From Pseudomonas sp. PA15(2017) (lineage in GTDB: Bacteria > Pseudomonadota > Gammaproteobacteria > Pseudomonadales > Pseudomonadaceae), in NCBI RefSeq assembly GCF_001945395.1, contig NZ_MSXV01000025.1, positions 1-64,000 of the forward strand: a stretch of DNA of 64,000 bases. Direction: 5' to 3'. Each line of letters begins with the position of its first letter. Positions within the stretch are counted from its first letter, which is position 1. Made by a program: the position numbers and the translations under genes. Under the pieces are notes generated by a model that saw only the letters and a program-made list of their open reading frames with translations, was not told the origin of the DNA and made no database searches. Below, one piece after another: positions 27,024 through 36,436 of this stretch.

Positions 27024-29333
27024 TCAGGCGGGCAGCCACTGGTCGAGCAGGGCGAGCAGCTCTTCACGACGGAAGGGCTTGGCCAGGTAATCGTTCATGC
27101 CCGCAGCCAGGCACCGCTGGCGCTCGTCCGACAGGGCATTGGCGGTCAGCGCGATGATCGGCAGGTGCTGCCAGGTCGGGTTTTCCCGAATGCGACGGCT
27201 GGCCTCGTAGCCATCCATGACCGGCATGTTGCAGTCCATCAATACCAGCGCGAACGCTTCTTCCTGTAGCCGATCCAGGGCCTGCTGGCCGTTGTTGGCC
27301 AGCACCACGTCGAGCCCTTGTTTGGCCAGCATGCCCTTGGCTACTAGCTGGTTGACCGGATTGTCCTCGACCAGCAGCACACGCGCCGCTTTACGATTCG
27401 TGGCGATCGGCATGGCAGCAGCGGCGCGTTCCTCGGCCGGGCGCTGCAGCGCGTGATTCAGTGCCTGCAGCAGGTGCTGTCGGGTCAATGGCCTGGCGAC
27501 CTGTTCCAGCGGCGCGAGCGCAGCGGCCTGCCGGCTATCGAGGAAGCTGCCATAGGCGGTGACCAGGATGACCGGCGTCGCCGTTTGCTCGCGTAGTTTT
27601 TTCATGCAGGTGGGGCAGTCGCTGATCAGCACGTCGGCGTCGAGCACCTCGACCTCTTCGGCGCTGTCGAGGCGGCGGTAGCTCAGCCCCCAATTGCCGA
27701 TCAGCAGCGGTAACAGCTCGGCCAGGCCGGTTTCGGCGCCACAGATCGCCAGCACGCCTCCGCTCAGCTGTGGCGCAGGTGGCGCGGCCTCCAGGCTGGG
27801 CAGCGGCAAAATCGCGCTGAAGCGACTGCCGCTACCCGGCGTGGACCGCAGCTCCAGCGTGCCGTCCATTGTCTCGCACAGGCGGCGCGTCAGCGCCAGG
27901 CCGAGCCCGGTGCCGCCGAACTGCCGGGTGATGTTGGCGCCGGCCTGGGTGAACGGCTGGAAGATGCGCGCCTGGGCATCCTCGGCGATACCGATGCCGG
28001 TGTCGCAGACCCCGATACGAATGCGTTCGCCTTCGGCGCCGATACGAATGTCGACACGGCCTTCGCGGGTGAATTTCAAGGCGTTGGACAGCAGGTTGCT
28101 GACGATCTGCCGGACCCGCGTCGGGTCGCCGAGCACCTGGGCCGGCAGCCGGGGATCGATCAGGCAGGTCAGCTCCACGCCGGCCTGGGCGTTTTGCGAC
28201 AGCAGGCTGGCGGTGCCTTCCACCAGCGCGCCGAGGTCGAAGGCGATACGTTCCAGTTCCAGTTGGCCGGCCTCGAATTTCGACAGGTCGAGAATGTCGT
28301 TGAGCAGGTCGACCAGGACCTTGCCGGAGTCGTGGGCGATGGACAGTTGCTGGCGCTGTTCGCTGTTCAACGGTCCTTCCAGCGACAGGGCGAGCATGCC
28401 CAGCAGGCCGTTGAGCGGCGTGCGGATTTCGTGGCTCATGTTGGCCAGGAAGATCGAGCGCGCCTGAGCCATGGCCAGGGCGTCGCGGCGGGCCTGTTCC
28501 AGCTCGTCGTTGGAGCGGCTGAGGCGGCTGTTGGCGGCCTTCAGCTCGACGGTGCGGGCAGAGACGATGGCTTCCAGTTCGCCCAGGTAGTCGGTGAGGC
28601 GGTCTTCGGCGGTGCGTCGTTGCTCGATCTCGGTGGCGATGCTGGCGAACTGGCGATTGGCGACCTTGACCAGCACGCCGATCTCGTCGCGCTGATGACC
28701 GGGCGGGCAGGGCAACGGCGTGCGGTCGGGTGTGCGCAGGTCGCGGCCGGCGAGCGCCTGGATCACCTGGGTGAGCGGCTTGGTGAGCATGAAGTAAAAC
28801 AGCACCAGCAGGATCACCGACAGCAGCAGGCTGCGGGTGAAACCGTTGACCATGGTCAGTACCGAGCGCTTGAGAAAGTTGCTGCCGAAGGCGTAGGTGT
28901 CGATGTCGAGTTGCAGCATGCCGAGCTGTTCGTCCGGCGCGTGATCGACGGACAGCCGAGTCTCGAAATGGCGACTGCTGCCGAACAGGAAGTCGCTGAA
29001 CAGCCGGTAGCGACTCTGCATGGACGGCTGAGTGGCGCTGGCCAGTACCTCGCCGTTGTTGTCGACGATGCGCGCGCCGATCACCGCGGGGGAGCGACGC
29101 AGGCCGACGACCAGCTCCTGGGCGAGTTCGGCATCGATGTTGTAGGCGATCCGCGCGGCAGGGTTGTGGCTGATCTCCATCAGCGCACGAATCTCGCGGT
29201 TGATGGCCGCGTCTTCACTGGCATAATCGACGCCGATCTGCACCAGGCTGAGCAATGCGCCCAGAATGAATGCGACGAGAACGGTAAGGCCGGCCTGCTT
29301 GAATGACAGTCGCTGTCTGAGTGGTATTTCCAT
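27024..29333 (-). CDS. sagS: Hybrid sensor histidine kinase SagS
   Basis: A 769-aa membrane hybrid kinase. Two membrane helices (about 13-34 and 167-184) bracket a periplasmic sensor domain. HAMP-like sequence, a coiled coil (about 229-290), HisKA with phospho-His 301 (FLANMSHEIRTPLNGLLGM), and HATPase motifs (NLLSNALKFTREG, DTGIGI, FGGTGLGL) follow. Next is a degenerate receiver (about 545-650), then a true receiver with Asp near 700 (LVLMDCNMPVMDGYEAS). The layout and the ospR neighbour match P. aeruginosa SagS, which works through HptB and with BfiS to control the switch to biofilm and drug tolerance. The ATG at 29333 (MEIPLRQRLSF) is chosen over a longer form. No Hpt domain is present. 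Confidence 0.9.
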   Translation of the reverse strand: MEIPLRQRLSFKQAGLTVLVAFILGALLSLVQIGVDYASEDAAINREIRALMEISHNPAARIAYNIDAELAQELVVGLRRSPAVIGARIVDNNGEVLASATQPSMQSRYRLFSDFLFGSSRHFETRLSVDHAPDEQLGMLQLDIDTYAFGSNFLKRSVLTMVNGFTRSLLLSVILLVLFYFMLTKPLTQVIQALAGRDLRTPDRTPLPCPPGHQRDEIGVLVKVANRQFASIATEIEQRRTAEDRLTDYLGELEAIVSARTVELKAANSRLSRSNDELEQARRDALAMAQARSIFLANMSHEIRTPLNGLLGMLALSLEGPLNSEQRQQLSIAHDSGKVLVDLLNDILDLSKFEAGQLELERIAFDLGALVEGTASLLSQNAQAGVELTCLIDPRLPAQVLGDPTRVRQIVSNLLSNALKFTREGRVDIRIGAEGERIRIGVCDTGIGIAEDAQARIFQPFTQAGANITRQFGGTGLGLALTRRLCETMDGTLELRSTPGSGSRFSAILPLPSLEAAPPAPQLSGGVLAICGAETGLAELLPLLIGNWGLSYRRLDSAEEVEVLDADVLISDCPTCMKKLREQTATPVILVTAYGSFLDSRQAAALAPLEQVARPLTRQHLLQALNHALQRPAEERAAAAMPIATNRKAARVLLVEDNPVNQLVAKGMLAKQGLDVVLANNGQQALDRLQEEAFALVLMDCNMPVMDGYEASRRIRENPTWQHLPIIALTANALSDERQRCLAAGMNDYLAKPFRREELLALLDQWLPA

Positions 29334-29434
29334 ATGGGGGCGCTGTCTCGTTCCGATCGCTGCCCAAGCATAGTCGATCTGGCCTGTTTTTCGGCACACC
29401 TGCCGCACAGACTGAATACTCGAGGAGCTATTAA

Positions 29435-30325
29435 GTGGATTCCCGTATTACCGATTTCCTGGCTCGCGCCGACAGCGTGCTGACCCGCCTCGAGCCGCTG
29501 CTGCCGGCTGTTCGCGAACCGCTGGACTGGACCGATACCCTGGCCGCGCGCTGGCAGCGTGAAGGCCGCTCGGGCTACCTGCAGGCGCTCAAGGTGAGCC
29601 TGGACATGAATCTCAGTGACCTTATCGGCGTCGATACCCAGCGCGAGCAACTGGCGCGCAATACCCGGCAGTTCGTGCAGGGCATGCCGGCCAACCACGC
29701 GCTGTTATGGGGCGCGCGCGGCACCGGCAAGTCGTCGCTGGTTCGCGCGCTGCTGGCCGAGCATGCTGGCGCCGGGCTGCGCTTGATCGAGATCGAGCGT
29801 GATCACCTGGCCGATTTGCCGCGGGTGGTCGAGCAACTGATGAAGTTGCCACAGCGCTTCATTCTGTTCTGCGACGACCTGTCGTTCGAAGCGGGCGAGG
29901 GCGATTACCGAGTGCTCAAGAGCGTGCTCGATGGCTCGCTGGAGCGCTCGCCGGAAAACGTCCTGCTGTACGCCACGTCCAACCGTCGGCACCTGGTGCC
30001 GGAACGCGAGAGCGACAACGCCAACACCAAGGTGGTCGACGGCGAGCTGCATCCGAACGAGGCCGTCGAGGACAAGATCGCACTGTCGGACCGCTTCGGT
30101 CTGTGGCTTTCGTTCTATCCCTTCACCCAGCAGCATTACCTCGACGTGGTACGCCACTGGATCGAGGTTCAGGCCGAGCAGGCCGGCCTGCAATGGCAGT
30201 GGAGCGAGGAGCTGGAAATACTCGCCGTGCGCTGGGCCACCGGGCGCGGCAATCGCAATGGCCGTTGTGCCTATCAGTTCGCCCGCCAGTGGGTCGGGCT
30301 GCAGCTACTGGAGACATCGCAATGA
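29435..30325 (+). CDS. DUF815-family ATPase
   Basis: A 296-aa protein with GTG start after gaggagc. It has a Walker A (LLWGARGTGKSSLVRALLAEH, about 88), a Walker B FILFCDDLSFE (about 148), and LLYATSNRRHLVP with a sensor-1 like position, an AAA-type core. This is the DUF815 family found beside sagS in Pseudomonas; its substrate is not known. It overlaps the GAF-domain gene by four bases. Divergent from sagS. Confidence 0.85.
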   Translation: MDSRITDFLARADSVLTRLEPLLPAVREPLDWTDTLAARWQREGRSGYLQALKVSLDMNLSDLIGVDTQREQLARNTRQFVQGMPANHALLWGARGTGKSSLVRALLAEHAGAGLRLIEIERDHLADLPRVVEQLMKLPQRFILFCDDLSFEAGEGDYRVLKSVLDGSLERSPENVLLYATSNRRHLVPERESDNANTKVVDGELHPNEAVEDKIALSDRFGLWLSFYPFTQQHYLDVVRHWIEVQAEQAGLQWQWSEELEILAVRWATGRGNRNGRCAYQFARQWVGLQLLETSQ

Positions 30326-30804
30326 TCGACTTGAGTCAAACCGGTTCCGGCCTGGACGGTTACGCCCTGCTGACCGCTCAGCTGGAAGCCTTGCTGTCCG
30401 GCGAGCGGGATTTCATCGCCAACGCGGCGCAGTTCAGTGCCTTCGTCTATCACGAGCTGGAAGGCCTCAATTGGGCCGGGTTCTACCTGGTCAAGGACGA
30501 TGAGCTGGTGCTCGGCCCGTTCCAGGGCAAGGTGGCTTGCGTGCGCATCGCCTTCGGGCGCGGCGTGTGTGGCGCCGCCGCGGCGTCTGGGCAAACCCAG
30601 CGGGTCGAGGACGTGCATGCCTTCCCCGGCCATATCGCCTGTGACAGTGCGTCAAACAGCGAGCTGGTGGTGCCGTTGCTCAAGGATGGCCGGCTGATCG
30701 GCGTGCTGGATCTGGATAGCCCGCGGACGGGGCGCTTCAGCGAAGCGGACCAGCGTGGTATCGAAGGGCTGACCGCCGTGCTGCTGCGTGCCAGTGATTG
30801 CTAA
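30322..30804 (+). CDS. msrC: GAF-domain free methionine-(R)-sulfoxide reductase
   Basis: A 160-aa single GAF domain with the three cysteines of the fRMsr family: GKVACVRIAFGRGVCGAAAA (two) and HIACDSASNSELVVP (one). ELEGLNWAGFYL is the family N-terminal motif. It reduces free methionine-R-sulfoxide, while MsrB upstream deals with protein-bound sulfoxide. Start ATG overlaps the preceding TGA (ATGA). This adds to the oxidative-repair theme of 25.5-30.8 kb. A hairpin without a T tract (30821-30838) separates it from the convergent gene. Confidence 0.92.
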   Translation: MIDLSQTGSGLDGYALLTAQLEALLSGERDFIANAAQFSAFVYHELEGLNWAGFYLVKDDELVLGPFQGKVACVRIAFGRGVCGAAAASGQTQRVEDVHAFPGHIACDSASNSELVVPLLKDGRLIGVLDLDSPRTGRFSEADQRGIEGLTAVLLRASDC

Positions 30805-30836
30805 AGGAGCAGTGAGGCCCGAGAGGCGCAGGCCTC

Positions 30837-31607
30837 TCAGTCGTACAGCGCCTTCTTCTTCCAGTCGCCGTCGTCTTCCATCGACTTCAGCCCTTCTGTC
30901 AACTCGCTGTCGGCATCGCCGGTGGGCGCCTGGGAGCTGACCAGCATCGCGTTGACGCGCGCGAGCTGCTTCTGGAACTGCGCCAGGGTCGCCTGGTAAC
31001 GGGCGGTGTCGGCCTGCTTCTGCAGGAATTGCACGCCACGCTCCAGGGCCAGCCGGGCGTGCCCGTTCTGTTGCTGTTGCAGCGCCTGCTTGGCCTGGTT
31101 GCCGTACAGGTCTACATACAGCTGGACCAGCATGTGGCGAATCTCCTTGGTCCATTTCTTGGCTTCGTCGACAGGCAGCTGGCCGGTCTGCGCAAGCTTG
31201 CCGACCTGGCCGTGCAGCGCTTCCAACTGGGCGCGAACCTGGGTGGCCTTGGCGTCATCGGTGACGTGATAGGGCGCGTTGCGCACTGGAATGTCCGGGC
31301 CCATGGCGATCAGCTTGCGTAGCTCCTCGACCATGGTCGCGTAGGCACTGTCCTGTTTGTCGACTTCCAGGATGCGCTCGGCGAACTGCAACTGCAGGCC
31401 GCACAGCAACAGCTTGAGCTCTGGGGTCATGAATTGGCCGGCGAACCGTTCGTTGAGGTCGGCGATGCGCCGGTAGCGCTCGGCCAAGTCGGCTTTCAGG
31501 CGCGCCTTCTTGCGCTTGTTGTTTTCGGCCAGCTGATTCAGATAGGCCAGTAGCACCAACAGCGTGATACCGCCGATTATCGCCATGGTTATCACGAGCG
31601 AGGACAT
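30837..31607 (-). CDS. Membrane-anchored coiled-coil protein of unknown function
   Basis: A 256-aa protein with one N-terminal membrane helix (SLVITMAIIGGITLLVLLAY, about 3-22). A long, charged helical cytoplasmic region follows (LNQLAENNKRKKARLKADLA, then repeated Gln/Ala-rich helices such as NQAKQALQQQQNGHARLALE). There is no enzymatic motif. It is conserved in Pseudomonas next to the tRNA-Glu/Gly genes but I know no experimental role. Monocistronic and convergent with msrC. Confidence 0.75.
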   Translation of the reverse strand: MSSLVITMAIIGGITLLVLLAYLNQLAENNKRKKARLKADLAERYRRIADLNERFAGQFMTPELKLLLCGLQLQFAERILEVDKQDSAYATMVEELRKLIAMGPDIPVRNAPYHVTDDAKATQVRAQLEALHGQVGKLAQTGQLPVDEAKKWTKEIRHMLVQLYVDLYGNQAKQALQQQQNGHARLALERGVQFLQKQADTARYQATLAQFQKQLARVNAMLVSSQAPTGDADSELTEGLKSMEDDGDWKKKALYD

Positions 31608-31808
31608 CGTCTCAACCTCTTCAAAGCCGTCGGGGCAGGGCGCAGCGACCCGTGAGGTGGCGCTGCCTGTCGATGCCAGTCATCTTACTCGCGTTCTGCC
31701 ACCATTGCGCGGTTTGCGCGCGGCCCCGCGTGTTTGCTTGTCGCATTAAAGCAAGCATGCGCGGCTGGCACTCTGCCGATGGCCCCGGAATCAGATTGAA
31801 GTCGTTGA

Positions 31809-31861
31809 TTTTAAAAATTTTTATATGAGCTGTTGACGAGTGTTGAAAGGCTCCCTAGAAT
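31809..31861 (+). promoter_or_regulatory. tRNA operon promoter
   Basis: TTGACG (31833-31838), a 17-base gap, and TAGAAT (31856-31861) form a near-consensus promoter. An AT-rich UP-like stretch (ttttaaaaatttttatat) lies just upstream and a GCGCGCC discriminator just downstream, both typical of stable-RNA promoters. The rest of 31608-31922 holds the leader and no gene. Confidence 0.85.
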
Positions 31862-31922
31862 GCGCGCCACTTCCACGGTAATGCTGAAAAGCACAGCGGG
31901 GAAGCCGGAAATTCCGGGCAAC

Positions 31923-31998
31923 GTCCCCTTCGTCTAGTGGCCTAGGACACCGCCCTTTCACGGCGGTAACAGGGGTTCGAGTCCCCTAGGGGACGCCA
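31923..31998 (+). tRNA. tRNA-Glu (TTC)
   Basis: 76 bases with encoded CCA. Acceptor gtcccct pairs with aggggac, the anticodon arm is ccgcc-CTTTCAC-ggcgg with anticodon TTC, and the T arm is ggttcga. First gene of the tRNA transcript. Confidence 0.97.
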
Positions 31999-32027
31999 CT
32001 TCCAGAAGAAGTGGAGCAACAAAGATT

Positions 32028-32103
<76 letters not shown>

Positions 32104-32150
32104 GGTTTCAGGTTCAGCGTGGCAGCTGAATCGTTGTAAAGAAGTTCCAG

Positions 32151-32226
32151 GTCCCCTTCGTCTAGTGGCCTAGGACACCGCCCTTTCACGGCGGTAACAG
32201 GGGTTCGAGTCCCCTAGGGGACGCCA
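32151..32226 (+). tRNA. tRNA-Glu (TTC), second copy
   Basis: Identical to the copy at 31923-31998. It sits 47 bases after the first tRNA-Gly. Confidence 0.97.
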
Positions 32227-32239
32227 ATTTGTTGTAAAT

Positions 32240-32315
<76 letters not shown>

Positions 32316-32321
32316 TATAAA

Positions 32322-32353
32322 CGAAAACGCCGCTCAATCGAGCGGCGTTTTCG
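32322..32353 (+). terminator. Terminator of the tRNA-Glu/Gly operon
   Basis: A perfect 14-base stem, cgaaaacgccgctc/gagcggcgttttcg, with a 4-base loop begins 7 bases after the last CCA. The T-rich arm (gttttcg) supplies the U tract. Confidence 0.9.
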
Positions 32354-32414
32354 TATCTGCGTTTCGGCGCCGAACAAAGCCCGCCAGCATCACTGTTGCT
32401 GGCGGGCTTGTTCG

Positions 32415-32825
32415 TCAGTGGCGGCTGGTTGGTGCTGGCATGGCCAGCAGCTGCTTTTCCTGGTTCCAGTCGAACGGCTCGTCGTTCTCTTCGGCATAAA
32501 AGCGGCGCTCGTCGAGCTGCTGATACAGGTCGATCTCTTCGTCCGGCATGAAATGCAGGCAATCGCCGCCGAAGAACCACAGCAGGTCGCGCGGTACCAG
32601 GTGGGCGATCTGCGGGTAGCGCTGGAATATCTGGCTGATTAGTTCCTGGCCCAGGTACAGGCTGCGCTCCATATCCAACGGCAGCTCGGCGAGCAGCTCG
32701 TCGTAGCGCTCGAGGAAGTTGGCATGGCTGGCATCGAGGATCTGTTCGGCTTCACCCAAGGCGACCAGGATGGTGCGCAGGTGGTTGAGCAGGACGATGT
32801 GATGGTCGAGATGGGGATTGGCCAT
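32415..32825 (-). CDS. Conserved hypothetical protein (PA2817-like)
   Basis: A 136-aa acidic protein, MANPHLDHHIVLLNHLRTI, mostly helical, with an Asp/Glu/Trp-rich middle (DLLWFFGGDCLHFMPDEEI). No signal peptide or membrane segment. It is 76 bases upstream of the fadE stop on the same strand side, so it follows fadE in gene order but is read from its own start. I chose the ATG at 32825; an ATG at 32873 would extend it by 16 untypical residues. Small Pseudomonas proteins of this kind adjoin fadE; role unknown. Confidence 0.7.
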   Translation of the reverse strand: MANPHLDHHIVLLNHLRTILVALGEAEQILDASHANFLERYDELLAELPLDMERSLYLGQELISQIFQRYPQIAHLVPRDLLWFFGGDCLHFMPDEEIDLYQQLDERRFYAEENDEPFDWNQEKQLLAMPAPTSRH

Positions 32826-32901
32826 GTCCGGGTGATCCTGAAAGTAAAACGGGCGCCGGAGTATAAGGTCCATGGCGCCCGCTGTCGTCTCTGCCTTGCG
32901 A

Positions 32902-35349
32902 TTACCTCACCTTGTCGTCGCTGGGCAGCAGTTCCTCCTTGCTGAAGTCGTCGACGTCGATTACCACGCGGCGGGCTTGCTCGGCACGTTGCAGCTGTTG
33001 GCCTTCCTCGGTGCTGAGCACACCGGCGGCGACCGCCGTTTCGATCTCGTTCTGCCCGGGCGTTTCACGTACTTGCCCAGCCTTGACGGCCTTGTGCAGT
33101 TTCTTCTGCAGTGGCGCCGCTTCCTGCAGCAGGTTGAAGGCGTGTTGCAGAGCACCGACCGGATCCTCGGGCGAGATGGGGCGGAAGCAGCCTTCGAGCA
33201 CGGCCTCTAGCGCCGGATTGCCAGCATTCTGGCCAATGATCGCGGCGACTTGCGCGTCGAGTTGATCATCCGGGCCCTGGTGGCGGCGGCCGAAGGGGAA
33301 TACCAGCACGCGCAAGGCGCTGCCCAGCAGGCGATTCGGGAAGTTGCTGAGCAGCTCGTCGATAGCGGTTTCGGCCTTGCCCAGGCTTTCTTCCAATGCC
33401 CAGTGCAGCAGCGGACGCACATGCTCCGGGTAATCCTGGTCGTGGTAACGTTTGAGCGCCGCGGAGGCCAGATACAGATGGCTGAGTACGTCGCCCAGGC
33501 GGGCTGACAGGCGCTCGCGGCGCTTCAACTCACCGCCCAGCAGCATCATGCTGAGGTCGGCGAGCATGGCGAAGGCGGCGCTCAGGCGATTGAGGGCGCG
33601 GAAGTAAGGGCGGCTGATGCGGTCGCCCGGCACCTTGCCGAGCAGGCCCAGGCTAAGGCTCAGGATCAGCGTGCTGGCGGCGTTGCTGACGGCGAAGCCG
33701 ATGTGTTGCATCAGCAGATCGTCGAATTCCAGCAATGCCTGGTCGCGGTCCTCGCGGCCGGCCAGGGCCATCTCCTTAAGCACGTAGGGATGGCAGCGGA
33801 TAGCGCCCTGACCGAAGATCATCAGGTTGCGCGAGAGGATGTTGGCACCCTCGACGGTGATGAAGATCGGCGCGCCTTGCCAGGAGCGGCCCAGGTAGTT
33901 GCTCGGGCCCATGATGATGCCTTTGCCGCCATGCACGTCCATGGCGTGGGTGATGCATTCACGCCCGCGCTCGGTCAGGTGATACTTGAGGATAGCCGAC
34001 AGTACCGACGGCTTCTCGCCCAGGTCGACCGCGTTGGCGGTGAGGATGCGTGCGCTGTCCATCAGCCAGGCGTTGCCACCGATGCGCGCCAAGGCTTCCT
34101 GAATACCTTCGAAGGCCGACAGTGGCACGTTGAACTGCTCACGTACCTGGCTGTATTGGCCGGTGACCAGGCTAGTGTACTTGGCAGCCCCGGTACCGAC
34201 CGCCGGCAGCGAGATCGAACGGCCGACCGACAGGCAGTTCATCAGCATCATCCAGCCCTTGCCGAGGTAATCCGGGCCACCGATCAGGTAGTCCAGCGGG
34301 ATGAACACGTCCTTGCCGGAGTTGGGGCCGTTCATGAAGGCGGCGCCAAGCGGCAGGTGACGGCGGCCGATGTTCACGCCGGGAGTATCGGTGGGAATCA
34401 GCGCCAGGCTGATGCCGAGTTCTTCCTTGTCGCCGAGCAGGTGATCCGGGTCATAGGCCTTGAAGGCCACGCCGAGCAGGGTCGCTACCGGGCCCAGGGT
34501 AATGTAGCGCTTTTCCCAGTTCAGGCGCAGGCCGACGACTTCCTCGCCATTCCACTGGCCCTTGCAGATCACTCCGCTGTCGGGCATCGCACCGGCATCG
34601 GAGCCGGCCATCGGGCCGGTCAGGGCGAAGCAGGGAATGTCGTCGCCGCGCGCCAGGCGCGGCAGGTAATGGCTGCGTTGTTCTTCGGTGCCGTAATGCA
34701 GCAGCAGCTCGGCCGGGCCCAGGGAGTTGGGCACCATCACGGTGGAGGCCAGGTCGCCGCTGCGGGTTGCCAGCTTCATCGCCACTTGCGAGTGGGCGTA
34801 GGCCGAGAATCCCTTGCCGCCGTATTCCTTGGGAATGATCAGGGCGAAGAAGCCATGCTGCTTGATGTGTTCCCAGGCTTCTGCCGGCAGATCCATGCGC
34901 TGGCCGATTTCCCATTCGCTGACCATGGCGCAGAGCTCTTCGGTGGGACCATCGATGAATGCCTGTTCTTCGGCGGTCAGCGCGGCTTTCGGATAGGCCA
35001 GCAGCTTGTCCCAGTCAGGGCGACCGCTGAACAGCTCGCCGTCCCACCAGACGGTGCCGGCTTCGATGGCATCCTTCTCGGTATTGGACATCGGCGGCAG
35101 CACTTTCTGGAACCAGGCGAACAGCGGCTTGGTGAAGTGCTTGCGGCGCAGCTCCGGTAGCGCGAGCGGAATGGCCACCGCCAGCCACAGCAGCCAGAAG
35201 ATCACCAGCAACCAGCCCGGCGCGTGGCTGTAGGCGCCCATGATCAGCAGGTAGGCGGCAACGATTGCCAGGGCGGGCAGGGGAGCCGTGCGGCGGTGGG
35301 CCAGATAGGCCGTGCCGATGACCAGAACGAGCAACCAGACAGCGAGCAT
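32902..35349 (-). CDS. fadE: Membrane-associated acyl-CoA dehydrogenase FadE
   Basis: This 815-aa protein is the long FadE type that starts fatty-acid beta-oxidation, moving electrons to ETF. Residues 1-70 are two or three membrane helices (LAVWLLVLVIGTAYLAHR, LLVIFWLLWLAVAIPLAL). The acyl-CoA dehydrogenase core follows: IIPKEYGGKGFSAYAHSQ, CFALTGPMAGSDAGAMPD, VPLSAFEGIQEALARIGG, DVHGGKGIIMGPSNYLGR and VEGANILSRNLMIFGQGAIR. The 250-residue C-terminal extension is DUF1974, as expected. The ATG at 35349 has ggagga before it. Its electron acceptor genes (etfBA, ETF-QO) lie at the window start. Confidence 0.95.
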   Translation of the reverse strand: MLAVWLLVLVIGTAYLAHRRTAPLPALAIVAAYLLIMGAYSHAPGWLLVIFWLLWLAVAIPLALPELRRKHFTKPLFAWFQKVLPPMSNTEKDAIEAGTVWWDGELFSGRPDWDKLLAYPKAALTAEEQAFIDGPTEELCAMVSEWEIGQRMDLPAEAWEHIKQHGFFALIIPKEYGGKGFSAYAHSQVAMKLATRSGDLASTVMVPNSLGPAELLLHYGTEEQRSHYLPRLARGDDIPCFALTGPMAGSDAGAMPDSGVICKGQWNGEEVVGLRLNWEKRYITLGPVATLLGVAFKAYDPDHLLGDKEELGISLALIPTDTPGVNIGRRHLPLGAAFMNGPNSGKDVFIPLDYLIGGPDYLGKGWMMLMNCLSVGRSISLPAVGTGAAKYTSLVTGQYSQVREQFNVPLSAFEGIQEALARIGGNAWLMDSARILTANAVDLGEKPSVLSAILKYHLTERGRECITHAMDVHGGKGIIMGPSNYLGRSWQGAPIFITVEGANILSRNLMIFGQGAIRCHPYVLKEMALAGREDRDQALLEFDDLLMQHIGFAVSNAASTLILSLSLGLLGKVPGDRISRPYFRALNRLSAAFAMLADLSMMLLGGELKRRERLSARLGDVLSHLYLASAALKRYHDQDYPEHVRPLLHWALEESLGKAETAIDELLSNFPNRLLGSALRVLVFPFGRRHQGPDDQLDAQVAAIIGQNAGNPALEAVLEGCFRPISPEDPVGALQHAFNLLQEAAPLQKKLHKAVKAGQVRETPGQNEIETAVAAGVLSTEEGQQLQRAEQARRVVIDVDDFSKEELLPSDDKVR

Positions 35350-35683
35350 GCAGAATCCTCCGTGATGGCGACAGCAGAACGGCGTGTGCCGCCATAATCG
35401 TAGTCGGCCCGTGCAGAAGCTGCCGACAGGGGCGTAACAGGGCACGTCTCAAAGGGCGTATGACCTGTTGCGTTCCCGATAGTGACCCCGCCGCAGGCTG
35501 GCGAGTTCGTATAACAAATTGCCTCCGCGGATGACCTGTTGGTCAGCCCGTGAATCACGCTGACCGCCTGCTCCATGAACGAGGTCGATAGCCAACATCA
35601 CCGCGGCCGGCTTCCTTCTTGGCGGCAGAGTGGTAGGGTTGTCAGCCTCTCCGTTGGCAGGACTCTGATAAGGACGATTGGTG
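35350..35683. other. Divergent intergenic region fadE/GST
   Basis: 334 bases between divergent genes. No ORF with coding character, repeat of the REP type, or clear operator was found. It must hold the fadE and GST promoters. I looked for a PsrA-like box (GAAAC/GTTTC), given the fadE link, and found none. Confidence 0.5.
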
Positions 35684-36304
35684 ATGCTGAAAATTTGGGG
35701 CCGCAAGAATTCCAGCAACGTGCGCAAGGCGCTGTGGTGCGCCGAAGAGGCGGGTGTCGCATACGAGCGAGTCGAGGCCGGTGGCGCTTTCGGGGTGGTC
35801 GACCAACCCGATTACCTGGCGCGCAATCCAAACGGCCGCGTGCCGATGATCGAAGACGGCAATCTGGTGCTGTGGGAATCCAACGCCATCGTGCGTTACC
35901 TGGCCGCGGCCTATGCACCGGGCATCCTTTACCCTGAAGATCCTGCCAGCCGCGCCTGTGGCGACAAGTGGATGGACTGGACGACCTCCAGCTTCGCCGG
36001 CGAGTTTCGCGATCTGTTCTGGGGCACCTTGCGTACCCCGGTCGAGCAGCGCAATGAGGCCGTGATCGAAGCGGCCCGGCAACGCTGTATCGACTTGTTG
36101 GCGCTGCCCGAAAAAGCGTTGGGCGAGCAGCCTTATCTATCCGGCGAGCGCTTCGCCATGGGCGACATCCCGCTGGGCAGCTTCATCTATGCCTGGTTCG
36201 AAATGCCCATCGAGCGGCCAGCGCAGCCCAACCTGCAAGCCTGGTACGCGCGACTGCGCGAGCGCCCGGCCTACCAGCGTGCGGTGATGACCGAACTGAC
36301 CTGA
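35684..36304 (+). CDS. Glutathione S-transferase
   Basis: A 206-aa GST. The N-terminal thioredoxin fold contains RKNSSNVRKALWCAEEAG (glutathione site), the cis-Pro region NPNGRVPMIEDG, and LWESNAIVRYLA (Glu-Ser motif). The C-terminal helical domain follows (GERFAMGDIPLGSFIYAWFE with its N-capping Asp). The catalytic residue is probably the Ser/Asn in NSSN, as in theta- or beta-like enzymes. The ATG at 35684 follows taagga; GTG at 35681 and TTG at 35678 are alternatives. The substrate is unknown. Confidence 0.88.
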   Translation: MLKIWGRKNSSNVRKALWCAEEAGVAYERVEAGGAFGVVDQPDYLARNPNGRVPMIEDGNLVLWESNAIVRYLAAAYAPGILYPEDPASRACGDKWMDWTTSSFAGEFRDLFWGTLRTPVEQRNEAVIEAARQRCIDLLALPEKALGEQPYLSGERFAMGDIPLGSFIYAWFEMPIERPAQPNLQAWYARLRERPAYQRAVMTELT

Positions 36305-36436
36305 TGGCGCCTCTGAAAACGACCGGCGTCGTCAACGCCTACGTTTCCAGAGATGCCCATGCGCGGACAATTGCGTTGCAATGTTTGCGCTGCACCCCCA
36401 TCTAAACCCTGTCTTTTTCATGCGTGCGTATCCTTT